Source: JBJGXI01 sp045635475 (GTDB lineage: Bacteria; Bacillota; Bacilli; Bacillales; Amphibacillaceae). Taken from it: a stretch of 64,000 nucleotides of DNA. Under the pieces are notes generated by a model, which made no database searches, had not been told where the DNA came from, and was given only the letters and a program-made list of their open reading frames with translations. The stretch spans positions 71,691 to 135,690 of the forward strand of contig NZ_JBJGXI010000007.1 in assembly GCF_045635475.1 (NCBI RefSeq). The letters run 5' to 3'. Shown here in pieces: positions 1 to 7,514 of this stretch. The position numbers and the translations under genes are program-made. Positions within the stretch are counted from its first letter, which is position 1. Each line of letters starts with the position of its first letter.

Positions 1-254
1 GTCCGATGCCGGCTTTAATGGCACTAAGCGAAATAGTTACTAAGTTAAACGCCATTTGCCCCGTGTGTGGCTCACCAGCAAGCCGAACCCAAAGATTAAT
101 TGATGGCGAACCTGCCTCCTATGATGATCCAATCATTTTGGTTGGTGCATCAGAGTCGTATGAACCAAGATGCCGCCATCACCATGAGGTCCCGAACAAA
201 CCGAAGCAACACGTCGATATTGCTGTATCCGCTGCTTCTAATACGTCGAACTAA
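1..254 (+). CDS. tdk: Thymidine kinase, C-terminal part (5' truncated by window edge)
   Basis: Only the last 80 or so residues are present; the frame is open from base 3. They carry the C-terminal hallmarks of type II thymidine kinase: the zinc-binding pair CPVCG followed by TQRL, and the distal YEPRCRHHH segment supplying the other zinc ligands. The enzyme phosphorylates thymidine in the cytosolic salvage pathway. Position just upstream of prfA matches Bacillus gene order. A hairpin terminator follows directly. The true start lies outside the window. Confidence 0.93.
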   Translation, partial: PMPALMALSEIVTKLNAICPVCGSPASRTQRLIDGEPASYDDPIILVGASESYEPRCRHHHEVPNKPKQHVDIAVSAASNTSN

Positions 255-257
255 TTT

Positions 258-282
258 GCTGCCATATGGCAGCTTTATTTTT
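258..282 (+). terminator. Rho-independent terminator after tdk
   Basis: A perfect GCTGCC/GGCAGC stem with an ATAT loop (258-273) is followed by a T-rich tract. It sits 4 bases after the tdk stop codon. Confidence 0.8.
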
Positions 283-419
283 AATATAGAAATATACATC
301 ACGGATAACCTTCATGTCAGGCTAAGTTATGAAACCTGTTTTATTTTTGCAAATTCATAATTATAATACGTGCTAACAACGGGTAGCCTATTAGCAAAAT
401 GGTTAATGAGGTGCACGTA

Positions 420-809
420 ATGCGTAACGTACTCCTGTTCTTATCACTTGTACTTTTAATTGGATGCCAAGATGACGGAACATCTATGCAGGAACAGCGC
501 TTAAGTATAGATGCTCAGGAAACGACAAACGAAGACTATTTGCGTTTACATAATCCTGGTCCGAATGGAATAGATGAACTAGGAGATAAGCGTAATGTTA
601 AATCTGATAGACAATCGATCCAATATGCTGTCGAGCGCATGCCTGGTGTAACAGTTGATGAGGTTACGTTTGAACAGATAACTGTTTTTGTAACAGTAAC
701 GGTCGATCGCGCATTAACTAAAACAGATAAACTTGACTGGCAAGCGGAAATCGCTTCAGCAATTAGAATGGTAATTCCGTATGATCAAATTAAAGTCCAA
801 GTGAATTAA
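420..809 (+). CDS. Putative YhcN/YlaJ-like lipoprotein
   Basis: A 129-residue protein. The ATG at 420 is preferred over the upstream in-frame ATG at 399 because GAGGTG lies 7 bases upstream and the product then begins with a clean lipoprotein signal (basic start, hydrophobic core, LIGC lipobox with the lipidated Cys near residue 16). The mature part is hydrophilic with a C-terminal alpha/beta segment containing alternating-Val strands (TVFVTVTV). That pattern, and the neighbouring sporulation genes, resemble YhcN/YlaJ sporulation lipoproteins, but the family assignment is inference. Monocistronic: terminator before it and promoter after it. Confidence 0.6.
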   Translation: MRNVLLFLSLVLLIGCQDDGTSMQEQRLSIDAQETTNEDYLRLHNPGPNGIDELGDKRNVKSDRQSIQYAVERMPGVTVDEVTFEQITVFVTVTVDRALTKTDKLDWQAEIASAIRMVIPYDQIKVQVN

Positions 810-832
810 AAGTGAATGGGTTCAAGCTATTT

Positions 833-861
833 TTGACTGGCAAATGCCCCTGTAATATAAT
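833..861 (+). promoter_or_regulatory. SigA-type promoter for prfA-prmC
   Basis: TTGACT (833-838), a 17-base spacer and TATAAT (856-861), about 60 bases before the prfA start. Near-consensus vegetative promoter. Confidence 0.75.
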
Positions 862-922
862 GATAGTTAATGTTAACGATAAATTGTAACGGATTGGGCT
901 GTAGGAGAAAGAGGTGGAGCAG

Positions 923-1993
923 TTGTTAGATAGATTAGAAACATTAGAAGCTCGTTACGAGAAATTAAATGAACTGTTAAGTGATCCCGAGATTATTAAC
1001 GATAACAAAAAATTGAGAGAATACTCAAAAGAGCAATCTGACTTAGGTGATATCGTGCAAGCGTATCGCGAATATAAAGATGTTAGTTCCGAATTAGATG
1101 GAGCAAAAGCGATGCTTGAGGAAGACTTGGATAGTGAAATGTATGAAATGACCAAGTCTGAGATCAGTGAACTAAACATAAAAAAAGAAGAGATAGAAGA
1201 GCAGATGACGATTCTGTTATTACCGAAGGATCCTAATGATGATAAGAACGTAATTATGGAAGTGCGGGGTGCAGCTGGTGGTGATGAAGCTGCCTTGTTT
1301 GCAGGTGATTTATACCGTATGTACTCTCGTTATGCAGAGTCAGAAGGCTGGAAAATAGATGTGATGGAAACGAATTCAACTGGTGTTGGTGGTTATAAAG
1401 AGATTATCTTTATGATTAACGGTAAAGGTGCTTATTCCAAGTTAAAATATGAAAACGGTGCCCACCGGGTACAACGCGTGCCAGAGACAGAATCTGGGGG
1501 TAGAATTCATACGTCAACAGCAACCGTCGTGGTTATGCCTGAAGCTGAAGAGGTTGAAATTGACATTCATGACAAAGATATTCGTGTAGACACTTTCACA
1601 TCAAGTGGACCCGGTGGGCAAAGTGTTAACACAACGATGTCTGCTGTCCGCTTAACGCACATACCGACTGGCATTGTCGTATCAATGCAAGATGAGAAAT
1701 CACAGATTAAGAACAAAGAAAAAGCGATGAAAATCCTTCGTGCACGCATTTATGATAAATTTCAGCAAGAAGCACAAGCAGAATACGATCAAACGCGAAA
1801 ATCGGCAGTTGGAACAGGTGACCGTTCCGAACGGATTCGCACGTACAATTTTCCGCAAAACCGCGTGACAGATCACCGGATTGGATTAACCATTCAAAAA
1901 CTCGATCAAATTCTTGAAGGAAAGCTCTCAGAAGTAATCGATGCCTTACTTATTGAAGAACAAACGAAAAAAATTGAGCAAATTGGTGAATAA
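923..1993 (+). CDS. prfA: Peptide chain release factor 1 (RF1)
   Basis: Recognises UAA and UAG stop codons in the ribosomal A site and triggers release of the finished protein. The TTG at 923 gives MLDRLETLEARYEKL and 356 residues, the length of B. subtilis RF1, with GAGGTGG 5 bases upstream; a GTG at 914 would add three residues. Visible motifs are the PxT-type anticodon tripeptide PET (about 187-189) within RVPETESGG and the catalytic GGQ (about 231-233) in SSGPGGQSVNT. The Gln of GGQ is methylated by PrmC, encoded immediately downstream; the two genes are almost contiguous and surely cotranscribed. Confidence 0.97.
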   Translation: MLDRLETLEARYEKLNELLSDPEIINDNKKLREYSKEQSDLGDIVQAYREYKDVSSELDGAKAMLEEDLDSEMYEMTKSEISELNIKKEEIEEQMTILLLPKDPNDDKNVIMEVRGAAGGDEAALFAGDLYRMYSRYAESEGWKIDVMETNSTGVGGYKEIIFMINGKGAYSKLKYENGAHRVQRVPETESGGRIHTSTATVVVMPEAEEVEIDIHDKDIRVDTFTSSGPGGQSVNTTMSAVRLTHIPTGIVVSMQDEKSQIKNKEKAMKILRARIYDKFQQEAQAEYDQTRKSAVGTGDRSERIRTYNFPQNRVTDHRIGLTIQKLDQILEGKLSEVIDALLIEEQTKKIEQIGE

Positions 1994-1994
1994 C

Positions 1995-2867
1995 ATGGAA
2001 AAGCAAATGAGAATACATGAAGCCCTCGCTTGGGCTTCTTCTTTTTTAGAAAACCATAAGCGAGAATCACGAGTGGGTGAGTTGCTATTACTACATCATC
2101 TTGATATGACTAAATCTCAGTTGATCAGCTCAATGCGTGAGCAAATTTCCGCTGAACAGCAGCGGGCTTTTGAACATGATGTGATGGCACATGCAACTAC
2201 CGGGATCCCGGTTCAGCACCAAATCGGCAGTGAGTCATTTTATGGTCGTGATTTTGTAGTAAATAAAAATGTTTTGATCCCGCGTCCGGAAACCGAAGAG
2301 CTTGTCCAAGCTGTGCTCGATTATATCGATCAAATGGATTCGGAACAACAACTCCGGATTGTAGATGTTGGTACAGGTAGTGGAATTATCTCTACGACGA
2401 TAAAATTAGAATGCTCGTCTGTGGATATGTGGGCAACTGACATTTCGCCGGCAGCTCTTCTTGTGGCGAAGCAAAATGCAGAGCATCTGGGTGCAAGAAT
2501 TACATTCGTGCAAGGTGACTTTTTACAACCGTTATTGACTAAGGATAAGCAGTTTGATGTGATCGTTTCAAACCCGCCTTACATTGCTTTTTCGGAGAAA
2601 GACTCGCTTCAAGATACGGTCAAAAATTATGATCCCGCGTTGGCACTATTCGCTGATAGTAACGGTTTGGCAGCTTATCAAGCTATCCTGTCTCAAGCAA
2701 AAAATGTTGTCGCAGACCAAGCCCTACTTGCCTTTGAAATTGGTTACCAGCAAGGTGGCCAGGTCCGTGAATTGATTCAGCAGTACTTTCCACGAAGTGA
2801 GGTAGAAGTACGTAAAGATATTAATGGTAAAGATCGCATGGTTTTTGCTACCATTTCCGCTGTTTAA
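1995..2867 (+). CDS. prmC: Release factor glutamine methyltransferase
   Basis: SAM-dependent methyltransferase that N5-methylates the Gln of the GGQ motif of release factors, raising termination efficiency. The ATG at 1995 directly follows the prfA stop, with GGTGA inside the end of prfA as ribosome binding site (290 residues); longer in-frame starts would lie inside prfA. The N-terminal helical domain is followed by the Rossmann fold with GTGSG (126-130, SAM loop) and the NPPY substrate-Gln motif (193-196). The prfA-prmC pairing is conserved across Bacillaceae. Confidence 0.95.
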   Translation: MEKQMRIHEALAWASSFLENHKRESRVGELLLLHHLDMTKSQLISSMREQISAEQQRAFEHDVMAHATTGIPVQHQIGSESFYGRDFVVNKNVLIPRPETEELVQAVLDYIDQMDSEQQLRIVDVGTGSGIISTTIKLECSSVDMWATDISPAALLVAKQNAEHLGARITFVQGDFLQPLLTKDKQFDVIVSNPPYIAFSEKDSLQDTVKNYDPALALFADSNGLAAYQAILSQAKNVVADQALLAFEIGYQQGGQVRELIQQYFPRSEVEVRKDINGKDRMVFATISAV

Positions 2868-2882
2868 TACACCAACAGCGGA
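2856..2882 (+). terminator. Stem-loop at the 3' end of prmC
   Basis: TCCGCTGTT (2856-2864) pairs with AACAGCGGA (2874-2882) across the prmC stop codon. No T tract follows, so it may be a weak terminator or an mRNA-stabilising stem. It abuts the DnaA boxes that follow. Confidence 0.45.
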
Positions 2883-2883
2883 G

Positions 2884-2926
2884 TTATCCCCATGGTTATC
2901 CACATTATTCAAGTGACATATCCACA
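2884..2926 (+). promoter_or_regulatory. Small DnaA-box group between prmC and spoIIR
   Basis: Three same-orientation boxes: TTATCCCCA (2884-2892, one mismatch), TTATCCACA (2896-2904, perfect) and ATATCCACA (2918-2926, one mismatch). They belong to a wider series of DnaA boxes around spoIIR, described at 4801-5517. Binding is inferred from sequence only. Confidence 0.55.
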
Positions 2927-3011
2927 GTTTATTAACAATACTTATTTGAGAGCTGTTTTCTAACAGTATGTTGTTTATGAGCGAAATAGCTAAACTTCGT
3001 CGTAACTTGGG

Positions 3012-3400
3012 GAGTGCTTGCACCGCTCCGGAAATCCCCTTCGCTTTCCGCGGGGGCTAGTGAGCCTCCTCGTCGCTTCGCTCCTGTGGGGTCTCACTTT
3101 CGCCACTAGTCCCGCAGGACAAGGAAAGCTACGACAGCGATACATCGCACGAAGAAAATTGGGTTCTATTTTCGAGGAGTCGAAGTGGATTTCCTCCGCT
3201 GACTTAGGAATTTCTTCTTTTAATGCACTACCTACCATTAGAAAACATATGCCAGTGGAGGCAGAATACTTCGACTCCTGCGGGAAAAAAGAGCAGGGAC
3301 GAGACCCCGCAAACATGAGTTCGAGGAGGCTCGTCGCTCCCCGCGGAAAGCGAAGTATTCTGACGGAACGGTGTCAAAGCACGCACCTTTATTTTTACGT
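3012..3400. repeat. Intergenic hairpin-repeat elements, two adjacent copies
   Basis: GC-rich intergenic element. Left part (about 3018-3125): CGCTTTCCGCGGG, TGAGCCTCCTCG, GGGGTCTCA, CCCGCAGGA. Right part (about 3250-3380) is the reverse complement of the element at 26390-26510, sharing GACTCCTGCGGG, GACGAGACCCCGC, GAGGAGGCTCGTCGC and CCGCGGAAAGCGAAG. A short piece with GTCGAAGTGGATTTCCTCC occurs at 3179 and again at 26572. Such elements recur in Bacillaceae genomes as non-coding hairpin repeats (from memory). Open frames across this region (for example 3018-3449) are by-products of its GC-rich composition. Confidence 0.75.
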
Positions 3401-3508
3401 TACGTCGCATTTCACTTCAACTATGAAGTTAAATCAAACATCTAAGTAAAATGCCATTTAAATATCTGGACAATTAATCCAGGAATTAAAAAAAATAATA
3501 GATTAACA

Positions 3509-3538
3509 GTTTAAAAGATTTGATTCCTGTCGATAATA
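3509..3538 (+). promoter_or_regulatory. Candidate SigF promoter of spoIIR
   Basis: GTTTA (3509-3513), a 15-base spacer and GTCGATAATA (3529-3538). This matches the SigF pattern GYWTA-N15-GGNRANAHTR with one mismatch. Forespore SigF control of spoIIR is established in B. subtilis; the site here is inferred. Confidence 0.5.
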
Positions 3539-3570
3539 AGGACAACAAGAAATTGAGAGGGGCAGGAAGC

Positions 3571-4215
3571 ATGAAAAAGCTTGGAATTTTACTTATATTA
3601 TTTATTTTATTTTTTACGGCATTCCCAGTTCAAGGGCTAGGAATAGGGGAACAATCAGAATCAGAGGCTTCTGTCTATCAAGTAATCCCTGATGAGGCGA
3701 TTCGTTTACGGATTTTGGCAAATAGTGATTCAGAAAGGGATCAGCAATTAAAACGTTCGATTCGTGACAGCGTGAACGCGGAAATCAATACCTGGGTAAG
3801 AGATATTACTGATATTGAAAATGCGAGACAATTAATTCAAGATAAATTGCCGGAAATAGAGCAAATCGTAGCGGAAGAATTAGAGGATCGTGGAGTTGAG
3901 CAGTCCTATCAGGTGGAATATGACTCCGATATTAGCTTCCCGACAAAAATTTACGATACGTATATTTATCCTGCTGGAGATTATGAAGCGATATTGATTT
4001 CTCTGGGTGAGGGGAAAGGAGCAAATTGGTGGTGTGTATTATTTCCGCCGTTATGTTTCTTGGATTTCTCTAGTGGAACGAGTGTAGCGGAACAAGAAGA
4101 GGAACAGCAATCCGACGAACAACAACAGAACACAATGGCGGATAGTAATCCTTTAGAAGAAGATGAAGAAGAAGAAGTGGAAGTGAAGTTTTTCTTTCTA
4201 AGTTGGTTTAGTTAA
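3571..4215 (+). CDS. spoIIR: Stage II sporulation protein R
   Basis: Secreted signalling protein made in the forespore; it activates the membrane protease SpoIIGA in the mother cell, which then processes pro-SigE. The ATG at 3571 follows an AGGGGCAGGAAG ribosome binding site; the longer in-frame start at 3520 would overlap the promoter. The N-terminus is a signal peptide or anchor (Lys-Lys then about 17 hydrophobic residues). The family signature follows: IPDEAIRLRILANSDS, with conserved Trp residues and GANWWCVLFPPLC near residue 145. The C-terminal tail is strongly acidic and ends in a hydrophobic stretch, a divergent end for the family. 214 residues. Confidence 0.95.
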   Translation: MKKLGILLILFILFFTAFPVQGLGIGEQSESEASVYQVIPDEAIRLRILANSDSERDQQLKRSIRDSVNAEINTWVRDITDIENARQLIQDKLPEIEQIVAEELEDRGVEQSYQVEYDSDISFPTKIYDTYIYPAGDYEAILISLGEGKGANWWCVLFPPLCFLDFSSGTSVAEQEEEQQSDEQQQNTMADSNPLEEDEEEEVEVKFFFLSWFS

Positions 4216-4270
4216 ATCTAGCATATTTCTCCCTATCATTCATAGATATAGTAATAGCTATATTAATAGT

Positions 4271-4279
4271 TTATCCACA
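4271..4279 (+). promoter_or_regulatory. Single perfect DnaA box
   Basis: TTATCCACA in the short gap between spoIIR and the next gene, opposite in orientation to the large cluster at 4801-5517. Confidence 0.55.
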
Positions 4280-4325
4280 ATTCAGGCGGAATTGATTGGG
4301 AATAACAAGATAGGGAGTGTAGAAA

Positions 4326-4763
4326 TTGCGAATTGTACCTGCAGTCGAATTAGGAGTAGAACAGCTGGAATTATTTTTTGAAGACAAATGGGAGCAATTA
4401 GACGGTAAACAAACGTTACTAGAATATGGGTATGTTATTGAGTTTCAAGGGAAAAACCAAGCTTTTTTTGCTTTATCGCCAGTTGCAGAACAGTCTTATT
4501 GGCTGAAAAGACTATACATAAAGGATAAAGCACCAACATCACTGCCGTTAGCAATTATCGAAGCAGCGATCACGTTGGCGCAAGAAAAGTATGGCGATCA
4601 CATTTACGTTTATAGCCATATCACTGCATTAGACGCTTTATTGGAAGCTTTACAATTTTCTAAATTAAAAACCTCGCCATTTGATGTTGATGTTTCGATA
4701 GAGAACGGAAACTGGTGGAACAAGCCGCTGGCAAAGAGGTATCAAATAAATGGTTTAAAATAG
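4326..4763 (+). CDS. GNAT-like protein of unknown function at the ywlB position
   Basis: A 145-residue soluble protein. Start is TTG at 4326 with AGGGAG 8 bases upstream. I do not recognise a firm family. The middle (LKRLYI, then a long helix, then YVYSH and a final LLEALQFSKL) resembles the strand-helix-strand end of GNAT acetyltransferases, and B. subtilis has a putative acetyltransferase, ywlB, between spoIIR and ywlC. No catalytic motif can be claimed. The 3' end of this gene and its downstream DNA are duplicated at 5100-5430 as a decayed copy. Confidence 0.7.
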   Translation: MRIVPAVELGVEQLELFFEDKWEQLDGKQTLLEYGYVIEFQGKNQAFFALSPVAEQSYWLKRLYIKDKAPTSLPLAIIEAAITLAQEKYGDHIYVYSHITALDALLEALQFSKLKTSPFDVDVSIENGNWWNKPLAKRYQINGLK

Positions 4764-4911
4764 AGTAGTGTGGAAAAAATGTGTATAGAAGTTATTTAGA
4801 AGTGGATAACTTGGAATAGACTGTGTATAAAGTGGTGTTTTTGTGGATGAAATCGCTTTAATTGTGGATAAATGATTGTGTTGTGGATAAAGTTGTGCAT
4901 AAATATATTGG

Positions 4912-4950
4912 AAGAATCCTCTCTTGTTTAGACGAGTGAGGATTCTTTTG
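4912..4950 (+). terminator. Terminator after the ywlB-position gene
   Basis: AAGAATCCTC (4912-4921) pairs with GAGGATTCTT (4938-4947), followed by a short T run. Confidence 0.75.
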
Positions 4951-5099
4951 TGCGACCGGCAATCGGGTTCACTTGGTTGTGATAGTCCATTAAAGGCATG
5001 GAAGTAGTAAATTCCAATAACCATGATATTTCTATTGTATGATTACAAATTTAGCCGGATTACTCATATCCCTTTTTGAGTTCGTTATCTGGAACAATC

Positions 5100-5250
5100 T
5101 TTAGGAAAAGTATGGCGATTCCCATTGCATTTATATCTATATCAATGCTTCTGGCGATTTACTAGAAGGTTTGCATTTATTATACATCGCCATTCGATAG
5201 AGAACAGAAACTTGTGGAATAAGAAACTTGCAAAGAGGGGATTTGTGTGG
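5100..5250 (+). pseudogene. Decayed duplicate of the 3' end of the 4326-4763 gene
   Basis: From AAAAGTATGGCGAT (about 5105) to GCAAAGAGG (about 5230) the sequence tracks bases 4584-4740 of the upstream gene, including CGCCATT and CGATAGAGAAC, with many substitutions and a deletion that destroys the frame. The match continues downstream through the DnaA boxes and the terminator (4912-4950 against 5391-5424), showing one tandem duplication of about 480 bp whose coding part has since decayed. Confidence 0.75.
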
Positions 5251-5390
5251 ACAATTTGTGCATAGTAGTAACATTGAAGTGGATAACTAACAACAACCTG
5301 TGAATAAAGTGGGTATTTTGTGGATGAAATCGTTTTATCTGTTGATAAGTATTTCTGCAGTGGGTTTCATTGTGGATATATATTGTAGGA

Positions 5391-5424
5391 AAAACTCTCT
5401 TGATTAGACGAGTAAGGAGTTTTT
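5391..5424 (+). terminator. Duplicated terminator
   Basis: AAAACTC (5391-5397) pairs with GAGTTTT (5417-5423). The loop TTGATTAGACGAGT is homologous to the loop of the terminator at 4912-4950, so this is its duplicated copy. Confidence 0.6.
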
Positions 5425-5480
5425 AAAAAGTGATTGATGCGGTGTCTAGAACCAACGCTTTACGATTTATTTTTTGTTGC

Positions 5481-5509
5481 TTGCTATGCAATGGGATTGC
5501 TATCATAAT
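5481..5509 (+). promoter_or_regulatory. Candidate SigA promoter for ywlC
   Basis: TTGCTA (5481-5486), a 17-base spacer and CATAAT (5504-5509). It overlaps a DnaA-box-like TGTGGATAT at 5509-5517, suggesting possible DnaA influence on this promoter. Confidence 0.5.
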
Positions 5510-5563
5510 GTGGATATTAGCTTAATTTGATCGTTTAATTCATACAAAAGGAGAATAACCAAG

Positions 5564-6598
5564 GTGCAAACAACAAAGCAATGGAAGGTAGACTTATCAA
5601 TATCAACAGAGCATCCTGCGATTCTTGAGGCTGCGGAACTGTTGCAAAAAGAACAGGTTATTGCCTTCCCAACAGAAACGGTGTACGGATTGGGCGCGAA
5701 TGCGTCGAACGAGCGTGCAGTAAGTAAGATTTTTGAAGCGAAGGGTCGTCCTTCTGATAATCCGCTAATTGTTCACGTGGCAAACGCGGAGCAAATCAAT
5801 CACTATGTGACTACAATTCCGGAGGTGGCCAAGCAATTAATTGAAGCGTTTATGCCTGGTCCACTTACGATTATTTTACCTAGTAATGGAACAATCGCAC
5901 AAACAGTTACGGCTGGATTGTCAACCATCGCGATTCGCATTCCGGATCATCCTGTTGCACAAGCGCTTTTGAAAGCGACTCAGCTTCCGCTTGCGGCTCC
6001 AAGTGCTAATCGCTCAGGAAGACCAAGTCCGACCACTGCCGCGCACGTTCACAACGATTTAGATGGTAGAATTGCAGGAATCCTTGATGCTGGACCAACG
6101 GGGGTTGGTGTCGAGTCAACGGTTGTCGATTGTACGTCTGAGGTACCGACTATTTTACGCCCTGGCGGCATTACATTGGAACAGCTGGAGCAAGTGGTTG
6201 GTGCGGTGAATGTTGACCCTGCGCTACTAGAGGGGCAGCTTCAGCCGAAGTCACCAGGCATGAAATATAATCATTATCAACCGGAAGTGCCTTTATGGCT
6301 AATCGATGGTGACGAGGTTTTTATGCAGTCGGAAATAGATAAGGCTAAAAAGCAGGGAAATAAAGTTGGTGCTATCATCAGTAATGAACTAGCTCAGTTT
6401 GTAAGTGCGGATCATGTTAGGGTCTGTGGATCACGTCAAAATTTAAGCGAAGTTGCTGTACATTTGTATGATGCGTTAAGAGCTTTTCATAAGTCGGACG
6501 TGGATATTATTTTCTGTGAGACATTTCCACAAACAGGCATAGGACAAGCAATTATGAATCGGTTAACGAAAGCAGCAACTTCCATTATTAAACAATAA
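5564..6598 (+). CDS. ywlC: L-threonylcarbamoyladenylate synthase (Sua5/YwlC)
   Basis: Makes threonylcarbamoyl-AMP from Thr, bicarbonate and ATP, the first step of the universal t6A37 tRNA modification. GTG start at 5564 after AAAGGAG. 344 residues is the long Sua5 form: YrdC-like domain to about residue 210, then a linker and the C-terminal Sua5 domain. Visible motifs are FPTETVYGLGANA (about 35-47), the K-R-S nucleotide-binding cluster EAKGRPSDNPL (about 58-68) and SANRSGRPSPT (about 147-157). Position after spoIIR matches Bacillus. Confidence 0.95.
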   Translation: MQTTKQWKVDLSISTEHPAILEAAELLQKEQVIAFPTETVYGLGANASNERAVSKIFEAKGRPSDNPLIVHVANAEQINHYVTTIPEVAKQLIEAFMPGPLTIILPSNGTIAQTVTAGLSTIAIRIPDHPVAQALLKATQLPLAAPSANRSGRPSPTTAAHVHNDLDGRIAGILDAGPTGVGVESTVVDCTSEVPTILRPGGITLEQLEQVVGAVNVDPALLEGQLQPKSPGMKYNHYQPEVPLWLIDGDEVFMQSEIDKAKKQGNKVGAIISNELAQFVSADHVRVCGSRQNLSEVAVHLYDALRAFHKSDVDIIFCETFPQTGIGQAIMNRLTKAATSIIKQ

Positions 6599-6621
6599 CT
6601 GGCAATCTACATATTTTGATT

Positions 6622-6660
6622 CTCTCTCGCATATATTGGACTAGCATGTCCAGAGAGGGG
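6622..6660 (+). promoter_or_regulatory. Hairpin enclosing the mntP ribosome binding site
   Basis: TGGAC/GTCCA (6637-6641 with 6648-6652) forms an inner stem, and CTCTC (6622-6626) can pair with GAGAG (6653-6657), part of the GAGAGGGG ribosome binding site. The fold could limit mntP translation. No yybP-ykoY manganese riboswitch is visible; the leader is too short. Confidence 0.35.
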
Positions 6661-6670
6661 ATTATACCGG

Positions 6671-7225
6671 ATGCCATTTGTGAATTCAGGGGAAATATTA
6701 TCACTTACCTTAATGTCGATTGCTTTAGGATTGGATGCCTTTTCCGTAGGCTTAGCAATGGGAATGCAGCAATTAAGATTGAAACGGATTTTTATCGTCG
6801 GATTAAGTGTGGGGATTTTTCATATAGCAATGCCGTTTATTGGTATCGTACTAGGCCAGTTTATTTCTTCACAGTTAGAAGGCTTCGCTGTTTTGGGAGG
6901 AGGATTGTTGCTATTTGGATTAGGTGCCCATATGGTATTTAATTCATTTCATTTTAGTGAGGAACCTTCCTTCAGCCCTGTTGGTATAGGACTTTTCTTA
7001 TTCTCATTAAGCGTTAGTTTGGATAGTTTTCCGGTTGGGATTAGTCTTGGGATGTCTGGTGGAAAAACATTCGTGGCCTTATTGTTCTTTGGAATTGCAA
7101 GTACACTATTAACTTGGACTGGCCTGTTGTTAGGGAAAAGAGCTCGGGGTTTATTAGGTGTATATAGTGAGTTGCTCGGTGGAGTAATCCTTTGTGTGTT
7201 TGGGTTACGAATAATATTCGGTTAA
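6671..7225 (+). CDS. mntP: Manganese efflux pump MntP (YwlD)
   Basis: Six-helix membrane exporter that removes excess Mn(II). ATG at 6671, GAGAGGGG about 10 bases upstream, 184 residues. The inverted duplicate structure of the family is clear: LGLDAFSVGLAMG in the first half (about 19-31) and SLDSFPVGISLG in the second, each with the conserved metal-binding Asp. All six hydrophobic segments can be seen. It stands between ywlC and ywlE, as in B. subtilis. Confidence 0.93.
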   Translation: MPFVNSGEILSLTLMSIALGLDAFSVGLAMGMQQLRLKRIFIVGLSVGIFHIAMPFIGIVLGQFISSQLEGFAVLGGGLLLFGLGAHMVFNSFHFSEEPSFSPVGIGLFLFSLSVSLDSFPVGISLGMSGGKTFVALLFFGIASTLLTWTGLLLGKRARGLLGVYSELLGGVILCVFGLRIIFG

Positions 7226-7240
7226 CAGTATTTATAAGAG

Positions 7241-7382
7241 GTTGTTCAAAAAGTCCCATTCCGATCACACTAATTACTCAAGTAGCCGATCGACATCGAA
7301 AATTGGATGCAGCTGAAAAATTCGGTCCTCACGTAGGTTCTGCCTACGGCTCCGGTCCTAAAAACGGAACTTTTTGAACAAG
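7241..7382. mobile_element. MITE-like element with terminal inverted repeats
   Basis: Left end GTTGTTCAAAAAGT (7241-7254) is inverted at the right end as ACTTTTTGAACAAG (7369-7382, 13 of 14 matching). The 142-bp interior is non-coding and holds a small CGTAGG/CCTACG hairpin. Ends of this kind are widespread in Firmicute genomes (from memory); no transposase is present, so it would need one supplied in trans. Confidence 0.6.
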
Positions 7383-7407
7383 CACTATAATAATATTGAT
7401 AAGTAGG

Positions 7408-7450
7408 AGAACTGTTCCCGTCAAAGCTGGCTGGGGCAGTTCTTCTTTTT
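7408..7450 (+). terminator. Terminator upstream of ywlE
   Basis: AGAACTG (7408-7414) pairs with CAGTTCT (7437-7443), followed by CTTTTT. Confidence 0.75.
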
Positions 7451-7514
7451 GTGGATATGTATATAATATGCTATAGTTTTGGACAAATAGACAGTTTATG
7501 TTTGGAGGTAAATC

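Larger units (their letters stand above)
4801..5517 (-). promoter_or_regulatory. DnaA-box cluster (ywlB-ywlC type)
   Basis: Thirteen sites with at most one mismatch to TGTGGATAA, all in one orientation, begin at 4801, 4822, 4842, 4863 (perfect), 4882 (perfect), 4894, 5246, 5278, 5299, 5319, 5340, 5371 and 5509. Within each half most spacings are 19-21 bp, two helical turns, so bound DnaA would line up on one face. DnaA binding between ywlB and ywlC is documented for B. subtilis, where such clusters limit initiation by titrating DnaA. The last box overlaps the -10 of the ywlC promoter. The right half arose by tandem duplication of the left half (shift about 478 bp). Confidence 0.8.

Noticed and set aside
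3018..3449. 143-residue ORF and minus-strand partners
   Set aside because: Falls wholly within hairpin-repeat elements that recur at 26.4 kb; no ribosome binding site.
4755..5024. 89-residue minus-strand ORF
   Set aside because: Lies across the DnaA-box cluster and terminator; no start signal.
6600..6670. yybP-ykoY manganese riboswitch before mntP
   Set aside because: The leader is only about 70 nt and lacks the conserved aptamer loops.
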